NCBI GenBank assembly: GCA_036245805.1 | Contig: BTRK01000006.1 | Coordinates: 39,064,901-39,128,900, forward strand | Reading direction: 5' to 3' | DNA length: 64,000 bases | DNA from: Pristionchus mayeri | Lineage: Eukaryota > Nematoda > Chromadorea > Rhabditida > Neodiplogasteridae | The notes under the pieces: model-generated | Databases searched by the model: none | Seen by the model: the letters and a program-made list of their open reading frames with translations, nothing else | Told to the model about the DNA's origin: nothing | In this document: piece by piece, positions 61,025 through 64,000 of the stretch | Numbering within the stretch: position 1 is the first letter of the stretch | Layout: every line of letters begins with the position of its first letter | Translations under genes and position numbers: made by a program

Positions 61025-64000
61025 ATGAGTGAGGAGAGAAAAAGAGAGATCACGATGGCAGTGCAAGAACTAATCATATTATTGGAAGGTTCTTCTGGTT
61101 TGGAACCAACAACGTGATCAGTTCAGCAGCAAATGTCATCGGAAAGCGAGCGAGCAATCGATGAATGAGGAGAGAAAAAGAGAGATCACGATGGCAGTGC
61201 AAGAACTAATCATATTATTGGAATGTTCTTTGGTTTTGAACCAACAACGTGATCAGTTCAGCAGCAAATGTCATCGGAAAGCGAGCGAGCAATCGATGAG
61301 TGAGGAGAGAAAAAGAGAGATCACGATGGCAATGCAAGAACTAATCATATTATTGGAATGTTCTTTGGTTTTGAACCAACAACATTATCAGTTCAGCAGC
61401 AAAGGTCATCGGAAAGCGAGCGAGCAATCGATGAGTGAGGAGAGAAAAAGAGAGATCACGATGGCAGTGCAAGAACTAATCATATTATTGGAATGTTCTT
61501 TGGTTTTGAACCAACAACGTGATCAGTTCAGCAGCAAATGTCATCGGAAAGCGAGCGAGCAATCGATGAGTGAGGAGAGAAAAAGAGAGATCACGATGGC
61601 AGTGCAAGAACTAATCATATTATTGGAATGTTCTTTGGTTTTGAACCAACAACGTGATCAGTTCAGCAGCAAATGTCATCGGAAAGCGAGCGAGCAATCG
61701 ATGAGTGAGGAGAGAAAAAGAGAGATCACGATGGCAGTGCAAGAACTAATCATATTATTGGAATGTTCTTTGGTTTTGAACCAACAACGTGATCAGTTCA
61801 GCAGCAAATGTCTTCGGAAAGCGAGCGAGCAATCGATGAATGAGGAGAGAAAAAGAGAGATCACGATGGCAGTGCAAGAACTAATCATATTATTGGAATG
61901 TTCTTCTGGTTTGGAACCAACAACACGATCAGTTCAGCAGCAAATGTCATCGGAAAGCGAGCGAGCAATCGATGAGTGAGGAGAGAAAAAGAGAGATCAC
62001 GATGGCAGTGCAAGAACTAATCATATCATTGGAATGTTCTTCTGGTTTGGAACCAACAACGTGATCAGTTCAACAGCAAATGTCATCGGAAAGCGAGCGA
62101 GCAATCGATGAGTGAGGAGAGAAAAAGAGAGATCACGATGGCAGTGCAAGAACTAATCATATTATTGGAATGTTCTTTGGTTTTGAACCAACAACGTGAT
62201 CAGTTCAGCAGCAAATGTCATCGGAAAGCGAGCGAGCAATCGATGAGTGAGAAGAGAAAAAGAGAGATCACGATGGCAGTGCAAGAACTAATCATATTAT
62301 TGGAAGGTTCTTCTGGTTTGGAACCAACAACGTGATCAGTTCAGCAGCAAATGTCATCGGAAAGCGAGCGAGCAATCGATGAGTGAGGAGAGAAAAAGAG
62401 AGATCACGATGGCAGTGCAAGAACTAATCATATTATTGGAATGTTCTTTGGTTTTGAACCAACAACGTGATCAGTTCAGCAGCAAATGTCATCGGAAAGC
62501 GAGCGAGCAATCGATGAGTGAGGAGAGAAAAAGAGAGATCACGATGGCAGTGCAAGAACTAATCATATTATTGGAATGTTCTTTGGTTTTGAACCAACAA
62601 CGTGATCAGTTCAGCAGCAAATGTCATCGGAAAGCGAGCGAGCAATCGATGAGTGAGGAGAGAAAAAGAGATCACGATGGCAATGCAAGAACTAATCATA
62701 TTATTGGAATGTTCTTTGGTTTTGAACCAACAACATGATCAGTTCAGCAGCAAATGTCATCGGAAAGCGAGCGAGCAATCGATGAGTGAGGAGAGAAAAA
62801 GAGAGATCACGATGGCAATACAAGAACTAATCATATTATTGGAATGTTCTTTGGTTTTGAACCAACAACATTATCAGTTCAGCAGCAAAGGTCATCGGAA
62901 AGCGAGCGAGCAATCGATGAGTGAGGAGAGAAAAAGAGAGATCACGATGGCAGTGCAAGAACTAATCATATTATTGGAATGTTCTTTGGTTTTGAACCAA
63001 CAACATTATCAGTTCAGCAGCAAAGGTCATCGGAAAGCGAGCGAGCAATCGATGAGTGAGGAGACTAAAAGAGAGATCACGATGGCAGTGCAAGAACTAA
63101 TCATATTATTGGAATGTTCTTTGGTTTTGAACCAACAACGTGATCAGTTCAGCAGCAAATGTCATCGGAAAGCGCGCGAGCAATCGATGAGTGAGGAGAC
63201 TAAAAGAGAGATCACGATGGCAGTGCAAGAACTAATCATATTATTGGAATGTTCTTTGGTTTTGAACCAACAACGTGATCAGTTCAGCAGCAAATGTCAT
63301 CGGAAAGCGAGCGAGCAATCTATGAGTGAGGAGAGAAAAAGAGAGATCACGATGGCAGTGCAAGAACTAATCATATTATTGGAATGTTCTTTGGTTTTGA
63401 ACCAACAACGTGATCAGTTCAGCAGCAAATGTCATCGGAAAGCGAGCGAGCAATCGATGAATGAGGAGAGAAAAAGAGAGATCACGATGGCAGTGCAAGA
63501 ACTAATCATATTATTGGAATGTTCTTTGGTTTTGAACCAACAACGTGATCAGTTCAGCAGCAAATGTCATCGGAAAGCGAGCGAGCAATCGATGAGTGAG
63601 GAGAGAAAAAGAGAGATCACGATGGCAATGCAAGAACTAATCATATTATTGGAATGTTCTTTGGTTTTGAACCAACAACATTATCAGTTCAGCAGTAAAG
63701 GTCATCGGAAAGCGAGCGAGCAATCGATGAGTGAGGAGAGAAAAAGAGAGATCACGATGGCAGTGCAAGAACTAATCATATTATTGGAATGTTCTTTGGT
63801 TTTGAACCAACAACGTGATCAGTTCAGCAGCAAATGTCATCGGAAAGCGAGCGAGCAATCGATGAGTGAGGAGAGAAAAAGAGAGATCACGATGGCAATG
63901 CAAGAACTAATCATATTATTGGAATGTTCTTTGGTTTTGAACCAACAACGTGATCAGTTCAGCAGCAAATGTCATCGGAAAGCGAGCGAGCAATCGATGA
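61025..64000 (+). repeat. A-rich right edge of the window
   Basis: Mostly type-A units with scattered B units near 61,090 and 62,310. The acattatcag/aaaggtcatcgg variant lies near 61,384, 62,869, 63,005 and 63,679. One 133-bp deletion unit lies near 62,668. Two adjacent monomers share gaggagactaaaagag (near 63,063 and 63,198), a recent one-unit duplication followed by small changes (gcgcgcgag near 63,173, caatctatgag near 63,318). The array continues past the window end. Confidence 0.8.

Larger units (their letters stand above)
1..64000 (+). repeat. Tandem satellite DNA array, ~135-bp monomer, spans the whole window
   Basis: Every line of the window is the same unit repeated head to tail in one orientation. 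Landmarks recur in fixed order: a purine tract (gaggagagaaaaagagaga), cacgatggca, ctaatcatattattgga, the A/B variable segment, tgatcagttcagcagcaaatg, tcatcgg, gcgagcgagcaatcgatga. Monomer lengths are 133, 134, 135 or 136 bp. The unit count is about 470 by division. Both window edges fall inside a monomer, so the array is longer than 64 kb. No non-satellite insertion of any length was found. Neighbouring copies differ by few substitutions, which implies strong homogenisation. A eukaryotic heterochromatic satellite is the best reading; the family name and host are not recognised. Confidence 0.98.

Noticed and set aside
1471..62738. Dozens of 65-272-codon plus-strand frames, many ending in GSSGLEPTT or GSSGFEPTT
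   Set aside because: They are pieces of one satellite frame, opened at an ATG or TTG in each unit and closed by the type-B frameshift. They have no independent start signal or family match and recur as copies, so they are not separate genes.
1..64000. CRISPR array
   Set aside because: There are no unique spacers between short repeats; the whole 135-bp unit is repeated. Length and homogeneity do not fit a CRISPR locus.
1..64000. CENP-B box as a centromere marker
   Set aside because: Known core bases (TTCG....A..CGGG) were sought. The nearest resemblance, ttcgttttgaacc in the variant near 56,783, lacks the CGGG end. No monomer shows a convincing box.
1..64000. Large repetitive surface or structural protein gene
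   Set aside because: Frames are broken repeatedly by B units, deletions and single-base stops with no sign of avoidance. Copy differences are mostly amino-acid changing, and there is no non-repeat N- or C-terminal region in the window.
1..64000. Embedded transposable element, tRNA, rRNA or telomeric repeat
   Set aside because: Reading through the window, every stretch could be assigned to a satellite monomer; no foreign sequence remained to annotate.

Overview
The whole 64 kb window is one uninterrupted tandem satellite array. The unit is about 135 bp, all copies are in the same orientation, and there are roughly 470 of them (64,000 divided by about 135.5). The array runs off both ends: the window opens and closes inside a monomer. 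I see no unique sequence, transposon, RNA gene or conventional gene. An array this long and homogeneous of a short unit is typical of eukaryotic heterochromatin (centromeric, pericentromeric or subtelomeric). The exact taxon cannot be read from the sequence.

The consensus monomer is 41.5% GC (hand count of the 135-bp form: A49 T30 G35 C21), so the plus strand is 62% purine. It carries six CpGs, a 19-nt polypurine tract and two short dyads. Two main length alleles exist. Type A (135 bp, with ttctttggttttgaacc) keeps one frame open from copy to copy. Type B (136 bp, with ttcttctggtttggaacc) shifts the frame and brings a TGA into it. Recombinant A/B hybrids and rarer 133- and 134-bp deletion forms also occur. 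Where A monomers run together, ORFs of up to 1189 codons appear. I read these as by-products of a stop-free 135-bp unit, not as genes.

Layout: 1-1470 is all B type. 1471-8645 is mixed and includes a 1355-bp tandem duplication. 8646-23857 is a nearly pure A domain with nested 5-, 7-, 8- and 10-monomer duplications. 23858-35138 is a mosaic of reusable cassettes (405, 407 and 812 bp). 35139-40980 is almost pure B or B-hybrid and holds a 15-monomer, 2040-bp higher-order repeat. 40984-50600 is B-rich with 543-, 679- and 271-bp higher-order units. 50600-64000 is mixed and becomes A-rich, with 1354-, 945-, 403- and 268-bp units.

No genes work together here. The biology on view is satellite evolution: unequal exchange, conversion-like allele shuffling and local higher-order amplification, recorded in shared private mutations. 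No previously undescribed gene system could be supported.
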